Positions 7,092-14,531 of a stretch of DNA of 27,460 nt are shown one piece after another. The notes beneath the pieces were generated by a model. It saw only the letters and a program-made list of their open reading frames with translations, was not told the origin of the DNA and did not search any database. Made by a program: the position numbers and the translations under genes. The stretch's first letter is position 1. Each line of letters begins with the position of its first letter. The DNA is taken from the NCBI GenBank assembly GCA_039714155.1, contig JBDLJX010000031.1, positions 1-27,460 on the forward strand, in the 5' to 3' direction. Source of the DNA: SZUA-186 sp039714155. Lineage in GTDB: Bacteria > Pseudomonadota > Gammaproteobacteria > UBA9214.

Positions 7092-7875
7092 GAAACAATC
7101 CCGCGCCAGGCTGCTCAAGTCACTGTACATGTGGCATCGCTGGATCGGGCTGACGGCGGCCGCCTTTGTGGCCGTTTTGTCAGTCACCGGCCTGTTGCTG
7201 AATCACACCGGGGAACTGGCGCTCGATTCACAACACGTACATTCCCCCGTGCTGCTTGACTGGTACGGTGTCCAGGTGCCGGATGAAATGCGCAGCTTCA
7301 CCGTTGGCCAGCATGTCGTCACCCAGGTCGGTGACAGTATCTACTGGGACACAACACTCATCCCGCAATTGTCGGCCAAACTGATTGGCGCAGTGGATTT
7401 TCCGGAGTTTGTTGTCGCAGCAGTCGAAGGCGAGTTGCTGCTGTTCACTCACAGCGGCGAACTGGTTGAACGTCTTGGCGGTGCCGCCGGTGTCCCGGCC
7501 GGCATGCAGGCCGTCGGTATTTCACCACGCGGCACCCTGGCGATACACGCCGCGCATGGTTTCTACCAGACCGATGATATGTTCCTCGAATGGCAGGAAA
7601 CCGACACCCTGGAAGCCGAGTGGATGCGGGCTGGTTCTCCCGCCCCGGAACTGCGGGCTGCTCTGGAACAGGCCTACCGTGGCACCGGTCTGTCGCTCGA
7701 ACGGGTACTGCTTGATCTGCACAGCGGCCGTATCCTTGGCAGCGGTGGCATCTATGTCGTTGATGCCGCGGCCATCCTGTTTCTGCTGCTGGCCATCAGC
7801 GGCATCTGGCTGTGGGGCAAACGCCGCGCCGGCATCCGCGCACACCAACAAGGCAAACACGCACGGCAGCCGTAG
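7078..7875 (+). CDS. PepSY-associated transmembrane protein
   Basis: A 265-residue protein with a short basic N-terminus, then YMWHRWIGLTAAAFVAVLSV, where the HRWIGL signature and first membrane helix (residues about 23-42) are typical of PepSY-associated proteins, and His20 and His43 flank the helix as possible haem ligands. A periplasmic domain follows (about 45-225) and a second helix at about 228-247, ending with a basic tail. Relatives with more helices act as inner-membrane reductases that pass electrons to periplasmic flavins or to ferric chelates. This one is a short, two-helix form. It overlaps the FMN-binding gene by 14 bases. The stop codon TAG lies inside a GTAGGAG sequence that begins a degenerate intergenic repeat. 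Confidence 0.82.
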   Translation: MTRHKKQSRARLLKSLYMWHRWIGLTAAAFVAVLSVTGLLLNHTGELALDSQHVHSPVLLDWYGVQVPDEMRSFTVGQHVVTQVGDSIYWDTTLIPQLSAKLIGAVDFPEFVVAAVEGELLLFTHSGELVERLGGAAGVPAGMQAVGISPRGTLAIHAAHGFYQTDDMFLEWQETDTLEAEWMRAGSPAPELRAALEQAYRGTGLSLERVLLDLHSGRILGSGGIYVVDAAAILFLLLAISGIWLWGKRRAGIRAHQQGKHARQP

Positions 7876-8189
7876 GAGAGCGCCCACTGCCTCCGCGGGG
7901 GCAGACTTCAGCCGCGAAAGGGTTTATTCGCATCTTCATGCAACACCATCGCGAATACGTTCGTTCCTATAGCCGCCATAGCAAATTTCCGATTTCATAT
8001 CACTCTGGCACTGCACACAATGCCGGCTGTCTCCTGATCCGTGACCGGCATCACGGTCAGGCGGATCCCTGTAGATTGGGATTTTTTCCCAAATTAGAAA
8101 GACTCAACCGGTAGAGGGAAATAATCTCCGCGGCCATCCATCCGGGGCTTCAGAGGTCTGCCATTTACCATGACTTAAAAGGAATAAAG
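7876..8189. other. Intergenic region with degenerate GTAGGAG repeat and small hairpins
   Basis: No gene is seen in these 314 bases. The left part, from GTAGGAG at 7872, through GCAGACTTCAGCCGCGAA and GGGTTTATTCGC to GCGAATACG (near 7960), looks like a decayed form of the GTAGGAG..GCGAA repeats. TGACCG-GCATCA-CGGTCA (8042-8059) and TTGGGA-TTTTT-TCCCAA (8076-8092) are inverted repeats; the second has a T-rich loop, not a T-tail, so it is not a standard terminator and might be an operator. The promoter of the downstream four-gene block should lie here; AAAGGA precedes its first start. Confidence 0.45.
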
Positions 8190-9326
8190 ATGAACTCAAA
8201 CACGGACAAGCTGACCGCCATTGCCGACCCGGAACAACTGGATACAGGAAGATCCCGGCCATTCGTGGCACCCATCGAAACAAGGCGATTAATCAAGGCA
8301 AAGGCCGCCTACACCACACGCCGCATACCACTCAGCGAGACCGGTTACCTGATCAGCGGCGAAGTCACACCGGCACCGGGCGACGTGGTGCTGGCACGGG
8401 TCAACCGCCTGGGCTCGCACAGTCGTATCGAACTCGGTAACGGCCGCCGGGCGCCGCTGTTTCCGGGTGACGAAATCGTTCTGTGTTACGGACATCGTTA
8501 TGCACCGGACCAGTTTGAAGGTGAAGTGCCCGATAGTCTTGAACCCTGCCATATGGTGGCTGCCGGCGGTATCGCCGCCTGCGCCATCTCCAAACATGCC
8601 GGCAAGAAGGCCGCTACCCGCATTACGCCGCTGGGATTGCTCGGCAACGTCCATGGCCGGCCCGTCAATCTCGCGGACCGGGCACTGGAGCCAATGGGCC
8701 CGAATGGCAGCCTGCCAATGACCATCGCCGCAGTGGGAACCTCGATGAATGCCGGCAAGACCACGACGGCGGCCTACCTGATCCGGGGGCTGGCGAACGC
8801 CGGCCTGAAAGTCGGCGCCGCCAAGCTAACGGGCACCGGCGCCGGCGGTGATGTCTGGCTGATGATGGATGCCGGTGCCGAGCTGGTGCTGGATTTTACC
8901 GATGCGGGCTTTGCCTCCACACATCGTGTACCACTCGGGGAACTGGAAGGCATCGTTACCACGCTGACGGCCCATCTGCAACGCGCCGGTGTTGATGTGA
9001 TTGTCCTGGAAGTGGCGGATGGCCTGTTCCAGGAAGAGACCTCCGCACTGTTGTGCTCACCGGCATTTCGCCAGAGCGTCAACGGGGTTATTTTTGCGGC
9101 GGCAGATTCCATGGGTGCGGCGACCGGTGTGAACTGGTTATACGATCATGACCTGCCGGTCGTTGCCATCAGCGGCAAACTGACCGCAGCCCCGCTGGCC
9201 GTTCGCGAGACGCAGGGCGCCACCGGCCTACCGGTCATGGGACTCGATCAATTATCGGATCCGGGCATCGCCGACACGCTCAGCCGGCACCTGGACAGTC
9301 GTTTACGCAGCCAGCAGGCGGGCTGA
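8190..9326 (+). CDS. P-loop NTPase of unknown function (MobB/DUF1611-like C-terminal domain)
   Basis: A 378-residue cytoplasmic protein with two parts. Residues about 50-125 look like a small beta-rich domain (PGDVVLARVNRLGSHSRIEL, then PGDEIVLCYGHRYAPDQFE). From about residue 176 an NTPase domain begins with Walker A GTSMNAGKT (183-191), then KLTGTG (near 212-217) and a Walker B-like strand DVIVLEVADG (269-278). The NTPase half resembles MobB/DUF1611/dethiobiotin-synthetase-like folds, which couple ATP or GTP binding to small-molecule chemistry. I do not know a characterised protein with this domain order. The ATG has AAGGA six bases upstream. It touches the next gene (TGATG), an ABC transporter, as the first of four same-strand genes. 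Confidence 0.75.
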   Translation: MNSNTDKLTAIADPEQLDTGRSRPFVAPIETRRLIKAKAAYTTRRIPLSETGYLISGEVTPAPGDVVLARVNRLGSHSRIELGNGRRAPLFPGDEIVLCYGHRYAPDQFEGEVPDSLEPCHMVAAGGIAACAISKHAGKKAATRITPLGLLGNVHGRPVNLADRALEPMGPNGSLPMTIAAVGTSMNAGKTTTAAYLIRGLANAGLKVGAAKLTGTGAGGDVWLMMDAGAELVLDFTDAGFASTHRVPLGELEGIVTTLTAHLQRAGVDVIVLEVADGLFQEETSALLCSPAFRQSVNGVIFAAADSMGAATGVNWLYDHDLPVVAISGKLTAAPLAVRETQGATGLPVMGLDQLSDPGIADTLSRHLDSRLRSQQAG

Positions 9327-11038
9327 TGACCCTGCCCCCCCTGTCAGGCGAACGGCGTACCGGCCTGATGGTACGCCTGGTATTGAACGGTCTCCTGCAG
9401 GCCGGGGCAACCGTTGGCAGTGCATTACTCGTCAAGCTGACGTTCGACCGCTTTATTGGCCTGCCACCAGCGGCAGCCGAACCCGGTCTCATGTGGTTCG
9501 GTCCGGGGTTCGTGGTGCTTGCAATGGTCAATGCCGGCATGCGCATGCTTGAGCGTATTGATGCCGAGCGGCTGGGCCAGGACTACGTTCACCGGCTGCG
9601 TCTCGTGTTATATGCCCGCCTGAGCGCCCTGTCTCCGCGCAAGCTGCAAAAATACAGCCGGGGCAGCATCATGCTGCGTTTCATCGGCGATCTGACGGCA
9701 TTGCGGCAGTGGATCAGCCTGGGTCTGGCACGCCTGATAGTGGCCGGCGTTGTGATTACCGGGGCATTGCTGGCCCTGGCCCTGATCAGCTGGCCGCTGG
9801 CCCTGGCCATCGGCGCAGTACTGCTGCCCGGCACGGCGCTTTCCCTGGTTCTGGGTAAACCCTTGCTGCAGGCCGTTCGAGAGGCACGGCGGCGGCGCGC
9901 CTTGCTGGCCGGCAACCTGAATGAACAGGTGGCTTCCATGGCCGTGGTACAGGTATCAGGCCAGACACGCCGTGAACAGAACCACATAGAACGACAGAGC
10001 GGCCGGCTGAAAACCGCAATGATACTGCGTGCCTGGGTGATTGGTGGCTTGCGGGCCGTCACCGCGGCGACTACGGCAATCGCCACCGCCGCTGCGCTGC
10101 TGGTGGGCGCCGTGCTGGTGACAGGCGATCAGGCAACACCGGGGACGGTGGTCGCGGCAATGAGTATTGTCGGGTTTCTCATGCCCTCATTGCGGGACCT
10201 GGGCCGTGTCTATGAATACTGGCAGGGCGCCCGGGTATCGCTGGAAAAACTCCACCAGTTTCTCGACTGCCCCGAGCCAACAGCAAGATCACGGCAAACG
10301 ACCGCGCTGAAACACGGCTCCGGCCAGCTGGTATTCAGAAAGGTCAGCGTCACCGGTTCGCTGACCGACTTCAGTGCGACAGCCGACCCCGGCAGTCTGA
10401 TTGCCATCGCAGGGCCCAACGGGGCCGGCAAATCCACCGTGCTGTCGCTGGTTGCCCGCCTGGTGGACCCGGAGCGGGGAACGATACGCCTGGACGGCAG
10501 AAACCTCGGCAAGCTGGCGCGGGATTCACTGCGCAAGGTCGTGGGCATGGTGAGCCCCGACCTTCCCTTGTTGCGCGGCACCATTAGCAAGAACCTGCGG
10601 TACCGCTGGCGCTCCACACCTGCCGCAGAACTGGCCCGGGTACGCGCACTGTGCGGTATTAACGAATTGCTTGCCGGTTTGCCGGACGGCGAGAGCACTC
10701 GCATAGCCGAGGGTGGCACCAACCTGTCCACGGGTCAGCGGCAACGGATCGCACTGGCGCGCGCCATACTGGGCAGCCCGCCAGTACTGCTGCTGGATGA
10801 AGCAGACGCCAATCTTGATCCGGGCGCCAGCGAGATTCTCAATGAAATCCTGGCGGACTATGCAGGTACCGTACTGATGGCAACGCACCAGCTGGACAGG
10901 GCCCTGTGTGCCGATGCCCTGTGGTACATGGAAAACGGGAAGTTGATCGCGGTGGGCAAACCGGACAAGTTGTTGCAGGCTGACCGGCGGGTTGCGGATT
11001 TTTTCCGGCTTCACAACCCGCAGGCACTGGCATCATGA
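9326..11038 (+). CDS. Half-size ABC transporter, fused membrane and ATPase domains
   Basis: A 570-residue type-I (exporter-like) half transporter. Membrane helices lie roughly at 14-40, 58-75, 135-180 and 240-290. The ATPase domain has Walker A GPNGAGKST (363-371), the signature LSTGQ (467-471, Thr for the usual Gly), Walker B VLLLDE with Glu492, the D-loop ANLD and the switch His521. The Q-loop, usually (P/S)QD, reads VSPDLPLL, so the glutamine that senses the nucleotide and contacts the membrane domain is absent. The first residues TLPPLSGERRTG are cytoplasmic. It would work as a homodimer, since no second half transporter is nearby. It overlaps the upstream NTPase gene (TGATG) and lies 19 bases before the hydrolase gene. 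Substrate and direction are unknown. Confidence 0.85.
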   Translation: MTLPPLSGERRTGLMVRLVLNGLLQAGATVGSALLVKLTFDRFIGLPPAAAEPGLMWFGPGFVVLAMVNAGMRMLERIDAERLGQDYVHRLRLVLYARLSALSPRKLQKYSRGSIMLRFIGDLTALRQWISLGLARLIVAGVVITGALLALALISWPLALAIGAVLLPGTALSLVLGKPLLQAVREARRRRALLAGNLNEQVASMAVVQVSGQTRREQNHIERQSGRLKTAMILRAWVIGGLRAVTAATTAIATAAALLVGAVLVTGDQATPGTVVAAMSIVGFLMPSLRDLGRVYEYWQGARVSLEKLHQFLDCPEPTARSRQTTALKHGSGQLVFRKVSVTGSLTDFSATADPGSLIAIAGPNGAGKSTVLSLVARLVDPERGTIRLDGRNLGKLARDSLRKVVGMVSPDLPLLRGTISKNLRYRWRSTPAAELARVRALCGINELLAGLPDGESTRIAEGGTNLSTGQRQRIALARAILGSPPVLLLDEADANLDPGASEILNEILADYAGTVLMATHQLDRALCADALWYMENGKLIAVGKPDKLLQADRRVADFFRLHNPQALAS

Positions 11039-11057
11039 CCGCTTGCGAGGGTTTTTC

Positions 11058-11999
11058 ATGAGCACCCGTACAGGCGCCGACACGTTGCCGCAGACTGCAC
11101 CGGTAGAAACCACCGAGCCCGGCAAGGTACAACTGCGTCAATTGACGGGCGACCCTGTACTGAGCTACTTCATTTACGTACCGAAGAAAAGAAGACCGCA
11201 TGCCCCTCTGTTTGTATCGGTTCACGGTGTATCGCGTAACGCCAGGGAACATGCAGAATTGTTTGCACCGCTGGCGGAACAATACGGAGTGGTGCTGGCC
11301 GCGCCGCTCTTTTCCCGGCGGCACTTCGGTGATTACCAGCGGCTGGGACGTGAAGGTAGCGGACGACGCGCGGACCATGCCATGCGGCTGATGACCAGCG
11401 AGATTGAAGTGCTCACGGGCGCTGACAGCCGCAAGCTCTCCCTGTTCGGCTTTTCCGGTGGCGGGCAGTTTGCCCATCGCTACACCATGGCCTGGCCGGA
11501 TCGTGTTCAGCGACTCGCCATCGGCGCGGCAGGTTGGTATACCCGTCCTGATGAATCATCCAGGTACCCGTACGGTACTGCCCCCACACCAAGGTTGCCG
11601 GACGTCGATTTCAACGCGAGGAAGTTCCTGCAGGTGCCTGCCTGTGTACTGGTTGGCCAGTGGGATATCCAGTACGACCCCGGACTGAACCAGTCCCCGA
11701 GAATTCAGCGGCAACAGGGCATGACGCGGCTGGAACGCGGCAGGCGCTGGATCGATGCGATGAACCGTGCCGCGGTGGCGCATGGCATGAACACGCCCTA
11801 TACGTTCTCGATCGTGCCGGGTGTTGATCATGATTTTAGCCGCGCCATGGGAAACGGACAGCTGGGCCAGCGTGTTTTCAGCTACCTGTTTGGTACTGCG
11901 CCCCGGTTAGCCGCTCAGGTCAAACCGCTCGCACCAGGCCAGCTGGACGATATTCGCCAGGCAGGGCTTGCCTTGCCGGCAATAGATGCCGTCGTGTAA
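11058..11999 (+). CDS. Cytoplasmic alpha/beta hydrolase
   Basis: A 313-residue alpha/beta-hydrolase fold protein without a signal peptide. The oxyanion segment is FVSVHGVS, the nucleophile elbow is GFSGGG with Ser133, the acid is probably Asp203 or Asp207 in VGQWDIQYDPG, and the catalytic His is His258 in PGVDHDF. The general shape resembles esterase or polyhydroxyalkanoate-depolymerase-like hydrolases and Ser-peptidases; the substrate cannot be decided. The ATG at 11058 is preferred to upstream starts because GAGG lies seven bases before it and the upstream part encodes a non-conserved basic tail overlapping the ABC gene. A 9-bp-arm hairpin and a GTG-started porin follow. Confidence 0.8.
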   Translation: MSTRTGADTLPQTAPVETTEPGKVQLRQLTGDPVLSYFIYVPKKRRPHAPLFVSVHGVSRNAREHAELFAPLAEQYGVVLAAPLFSRRHFGDYQRLGREGSGRRADHAMRLMTSEIEVLTGADSRKLSLFGFSGGGQFAHRYTMAWPDRVQRLAIGAAGWYTRPDESSRYPYGTAPTPRLPDVDFNARKFLQVPACVLVGQWDIQYDPGLNQSPRIQRQQGMTRLERGRRWIDAMNRAAVAHGMNTPYTFSIVPGVDHDFSRAMGNGQLGQRVFSYLFGTAPRLAAQVKPLAPGQLDDIRQAGLALPAIDAVV

Positions 12000-12007
12000 T
12001 CAGACTG

Positions 12008-12027
12008 AACCCCGGGGTCCCGGGGTT
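12008..12027 (+). other. Strong GC hairpin between the hydrolase and porin genes
   Basis: AACCCCGGG-GT-CCCGGGGTT, perfect 9-bp arms, nine bases after the hydrolase stop and without a T-tail. It is more likely an mRNA processing or stability element than an intrinsic terminator. Confidence 0.6.
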
Positions 12028-12063
12028 GCTAACCGGAATATTTTCCTGACAGGGTGAAACTAC

Positions 12064-13275
12064 GTGAGCAATAACATTTCAAGACACGGTCTCGCACTGG
12101 CCCTGTTCGCTGCAACCATTACTGCAACGGCAAGCCTGTATGCAGCGAATGCGGATACCGATTCGGAATTTTATCTTCGGGATGAAGAGTTCAATCTGAA
12201 GGACGTGCTCAGATTTAAATCCGCGGACGGTGATTTCTTCCTGCGCCTGGGCGGCCGGCTGCATGCCGATGCGGCATGGTTCAGGGATGACGACAATGAT
12301 GTGCTTAACAACGATTCACAGGACTCGGAATTTCGCCGGGCACGCCTGTTTGTCTCCGGGAAGGCATTCGATGACTGGCGTTACCGATTCGAATATGACT
12401 TCGCCGCCAATCATGATTTCAAAATCAAGAGTGCATGGGTGGGTTATAACGGCTTCAAGCCGGTTACCATCCGGGCAGGCAATATACTGGAACCGTTCAG
12501 TCTCGAAAGTATGACGAGTTCAAATAACAGTACCTTTATGGAACGCGCATTACCCAAGGCATTCTCGCCGGATTACAAGGTAGGCGCCCTGGTAAACACC
12601 TACGGGGGCAACTGGAGCGCAGCGGCCGGTTTGTTCGATGGTAATATCCGCAACGGCAGTGACGATGGCTGGGGCACCGCGGCACGCGTAACGGCCGCAC
12701 CGGTAAAAAGCAAACAGCGGCTACTGCATGTTGGCGCGGCAGTGGAATACCGCGAACCGGATACCGTCAACTACAATACCCGGCCGGAAGCGCACCTCGC
12801 GGACCGGCTGGTTAGTACCGGAACACTCCATGATGTTGACTACACGGTTACCACGGGCCTGGAAGCCGCCGCAGTGTATGATGCCTTTTCCCTGCAGGGT
12901 GAATATATGCGGGTCAGCGTGGAGCGCAAAAACCGGCGTAGTGATCCTGATTTTGATGGCTGGTATGTGCATGGCAGCTGGCTCGTTACCGGCGAGCATC
13001 GCCGCTACAATGCCAAAAAGGGAACCTTCAAGCAGATCCGACCCAAATCAGAGTATGGCGCCTGGGAACTTGCCGCACGCTACAGTGCCGTTGACCTCGA
13101 AGACAACGGCATCACCGGCGGCGAGGAAAATGACGTCACGCTGGGCGTGAACTGGTACCTGAATCGATATCTACGCTTTATGGCGAACTATGTCAGGGTA
13201 GACGCCGACCCCGACAGCAGCGGCAACAATGAAAGCCCCGATATCATCCAGCTGCGCGCCCAGGTGGTATTCTGA
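12064..13275 (+). CDS. OprP/OprO-like outer-membrane porin
   Basis: A 403-residue precursor with a signal peptide (about residues 1-28, ending SLYAA). The strand pattern LRLGGRLHADAAWF, SEFRRARLFVSGKAFDDW and FKIKSAWVGYNG is typical of the phosphate-selective porin O/P family, and it ends in QVVF with the terminal Phe expected of an outer-membrane barrel. It lacks the long coiled coil seen in the porin at 5162. The start is GTG with AGGGTGA about seven bases upstream. It is the fourth gene of the block starting at 8190, separated from the hydrolase by 64 bases containing a hairpin, so it may form one transcript with altered expression level. The true solute is unknown; OprP relatives carry phosphate, polyphosphate or other anions. 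Confidence 0.85.
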   Translation: MSNNISRHGLALALFAATITATASLYAANADTDSEFYLRDEEFNLKDVLRFKSADGDFFLRLGGRLHADAAWFRDDDNDVLNNDSQDSEFRRARLFVSGKAFDDWRYRFEYDFAANHDFKIKSAWVGYNGFKPVTIRAGNILEPFSLESMTSSNNSTFMERALPKAFSPDYKVGALVNTYGGNWSAAAGLFDGNIRNGSDDGWGTAARVTAAPVKSKQRLLHVGAAVEYREPDTVNYNTRPEAHLADRLVSTGTLHDVDYTVTTGLEAAAVYDAFSLQGEYMRVSVERKNRRSDPDFDGWYVHGSWLVTGEHRRYNAKKGTFKQIRPKSEYGAWELAARYSAVDLEDNGITGGEENDVTLGVNWYLNRYLRFMANYVRVDADPDSSGNNESPDIIQLRAQVVF

Positions 13276-13358
13276 GATCGGCAACCCGCATGCCGGTCAT
13301 GCAACACCAGTGCGACTGAATTCGCCACCACAAAACCATCAAGGCATCTGGAACGGTA

Positions 13359-14393
13359 TTAGTCGACAATTGACCGGCCAGAGGTCATCGGCAGGCGCGG
13401 CATGGGTTGTTCGGGGAATTCACCGGTAAGTGCTGACAGGAATGCCGTGATGTCGGCAACCTGCTGGTCCGCAAGATCCTTGTTCAGCTGGGTCTTCGCC
13501 ATGACCCGCACTGCCTCATCCAGTGTTTTGACCGAACCGTTGTGAAAATACGGCGCCGTGATCTCGATGTTACGCAACGTCGGCACTTTCCAGACATGCC
13601 TGTCAGACTCCTTGCCGGTCACTGTGAAACGGCCGGTATCATCAAGGAAACCGTGCTTTGCCACATACTCACTGTCTGCAAATGTCGGGAACTTCATAAA
13701 GAAGCCGGCACCCGGCGCCATTACCGGTCCGTTGAAGGCAGGGCCCGAGTGACAGGAGACACAACCGCTATCGGCAAACAGCTTCATGCCACGAATCTGC
13801 TGCTCTGACATTGCCTGCCTGCCACCCTTTACATAGCGGTCAAAGGGACTGTTCGGGGTAACCAGGGTTCGTTCATAGGCAGCAACCGCCCTGGCGGCAT
13901 TGTCAACCGTCATGGGATTATCACCACCGAAGGCCTTTTCAAACCAGGGCCGGTAACCGGGAATATCACGCACCCGGTTCATCGCCTCTTCCAGTTCGCT
14001 CATCCCCATTTCAATCGGGTTCACCACAGGCCCTTTGGCCTGGTCTTCAAGTGTGTTGGCGCGACCATCCCAGAACTGCGATGAACTGAAACCCGAGTTC
14101 CAGACGGTTGGTGCACTGCGACCACCGGTCTGTCCATGCACGCCCATTGATACGGCGCGATTGTCCTCACCACCCAGCATGACGTTATGGCAGGAATTAC
14201 AGGAAACGGTCCCGGTGGATGAGAATCGCGGATCCATGTAGAGCATGCGACCAAGTTCGACTTTTTCAGGTGTGGTCGGATTGTCGGCCGGCGCCGGCGC
14301 CTGCTCGGGCAATGCCTGCCAGTCTGCTGCAATACCTGCCTGCACAAACAACAGCCCCGTCAGTAGCACCACTGCATGTTTCACGCTTCTCAT
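13359..14393 (-). CDS. Di-haem cytochrome c peroxidase (CcpA/MauG family)
   Basis: A 344-residue periplasmic protein with signal peptide (residues 1-23, ending AGIAA) and two haem-c sites, CNSCH (65-69) and CVSCH (211-215). The distal region GVHGQTGGRSAPTVWN and the closing KVPTLRNIEITAPYFHNGSV with the conserved second-domain pattern are those of bacterial di-haem peroxidases, which reduce hydrogen peroxide with electrons from small cytochromes or quinol. The ATG at 14393 is chosen over a GTG two codons upstream because AAGGAG lies nine bases before it. It is convergent to the porin and has no obvious partner gene. Peroxidases of this group are often induced under low oxygen by Fnr; I see no clear Fnr site upstream. 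Confidence 0.93.
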   Translation of the reverse strand: MRSVKHAVVLLTGLLFVQAGIAADWQALPEQAPAPADNPTTPEKVELGRMLYMDPRFSSTGTVSCNSCHNVMLGGEDNRAVSMGVHGQTGGRSAPTVWNSGFSSSQFWDGRANTLEDQAKGPVVNPIEMGMSELEEAMNRVRDIPGYRPWFEKAFGGDNPMTVDNAARAVAAYERTLVTPNSPFDRYVKGGRQAMSEQQIRGMKLFADSGCVSCHSGPAFNGPVMAPGAGFFMKFPTFADSEYVAKHGFLDDTGRFTVTGKESDRHVWKVPTLRNIEITAPYFHNGSVKTLDEAVRVMAKTQLNKDLADQQVADITAFLSALTGEFPEQPMPRLPMTSGRSIVD

Positions 14394-14439
14394 AACCACT
14401 AACTCCTTACTTTACTGGTGAGTTCATTAGGCAGGCAAC

Positions 14440-14500
14440 AGGGTTATCCGTGGGTGTCGGCAGCAGGGACGTATTTACGGCGTCCCACGGATGAGCCTGT
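14440..14500. repeat. Nested palindromic element (GGGACG..CGTCCC) downstream of ptsP
   Basis: Two nested inverted repeats: an outer ATCCGTGGG / CCCACGGAT pair and an inner GGGACG-TATTTACGG-CGTCCC. The inner unit resembles a repeated palindrome (GGGACGCCGTAAA..CGTCCC) common in gammaproteobacterial intergenic regions. It lies between the ends of ptsP and the peroxidase promoter, and could fold as an mRNA 3' hairpin for ptsP. Confidence 0.5.
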
Positions 14501-14531
14501 CGGCTAACTTACGTTCGCCTGAGTAACTTGT

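Noticed and set aside
13276..13358. Intrinsic terminator between the second porin and the peroxidase
   Set aside because: No GC-rich stem followed by a T-run could be found, although the convergent layout makes an end here likely.
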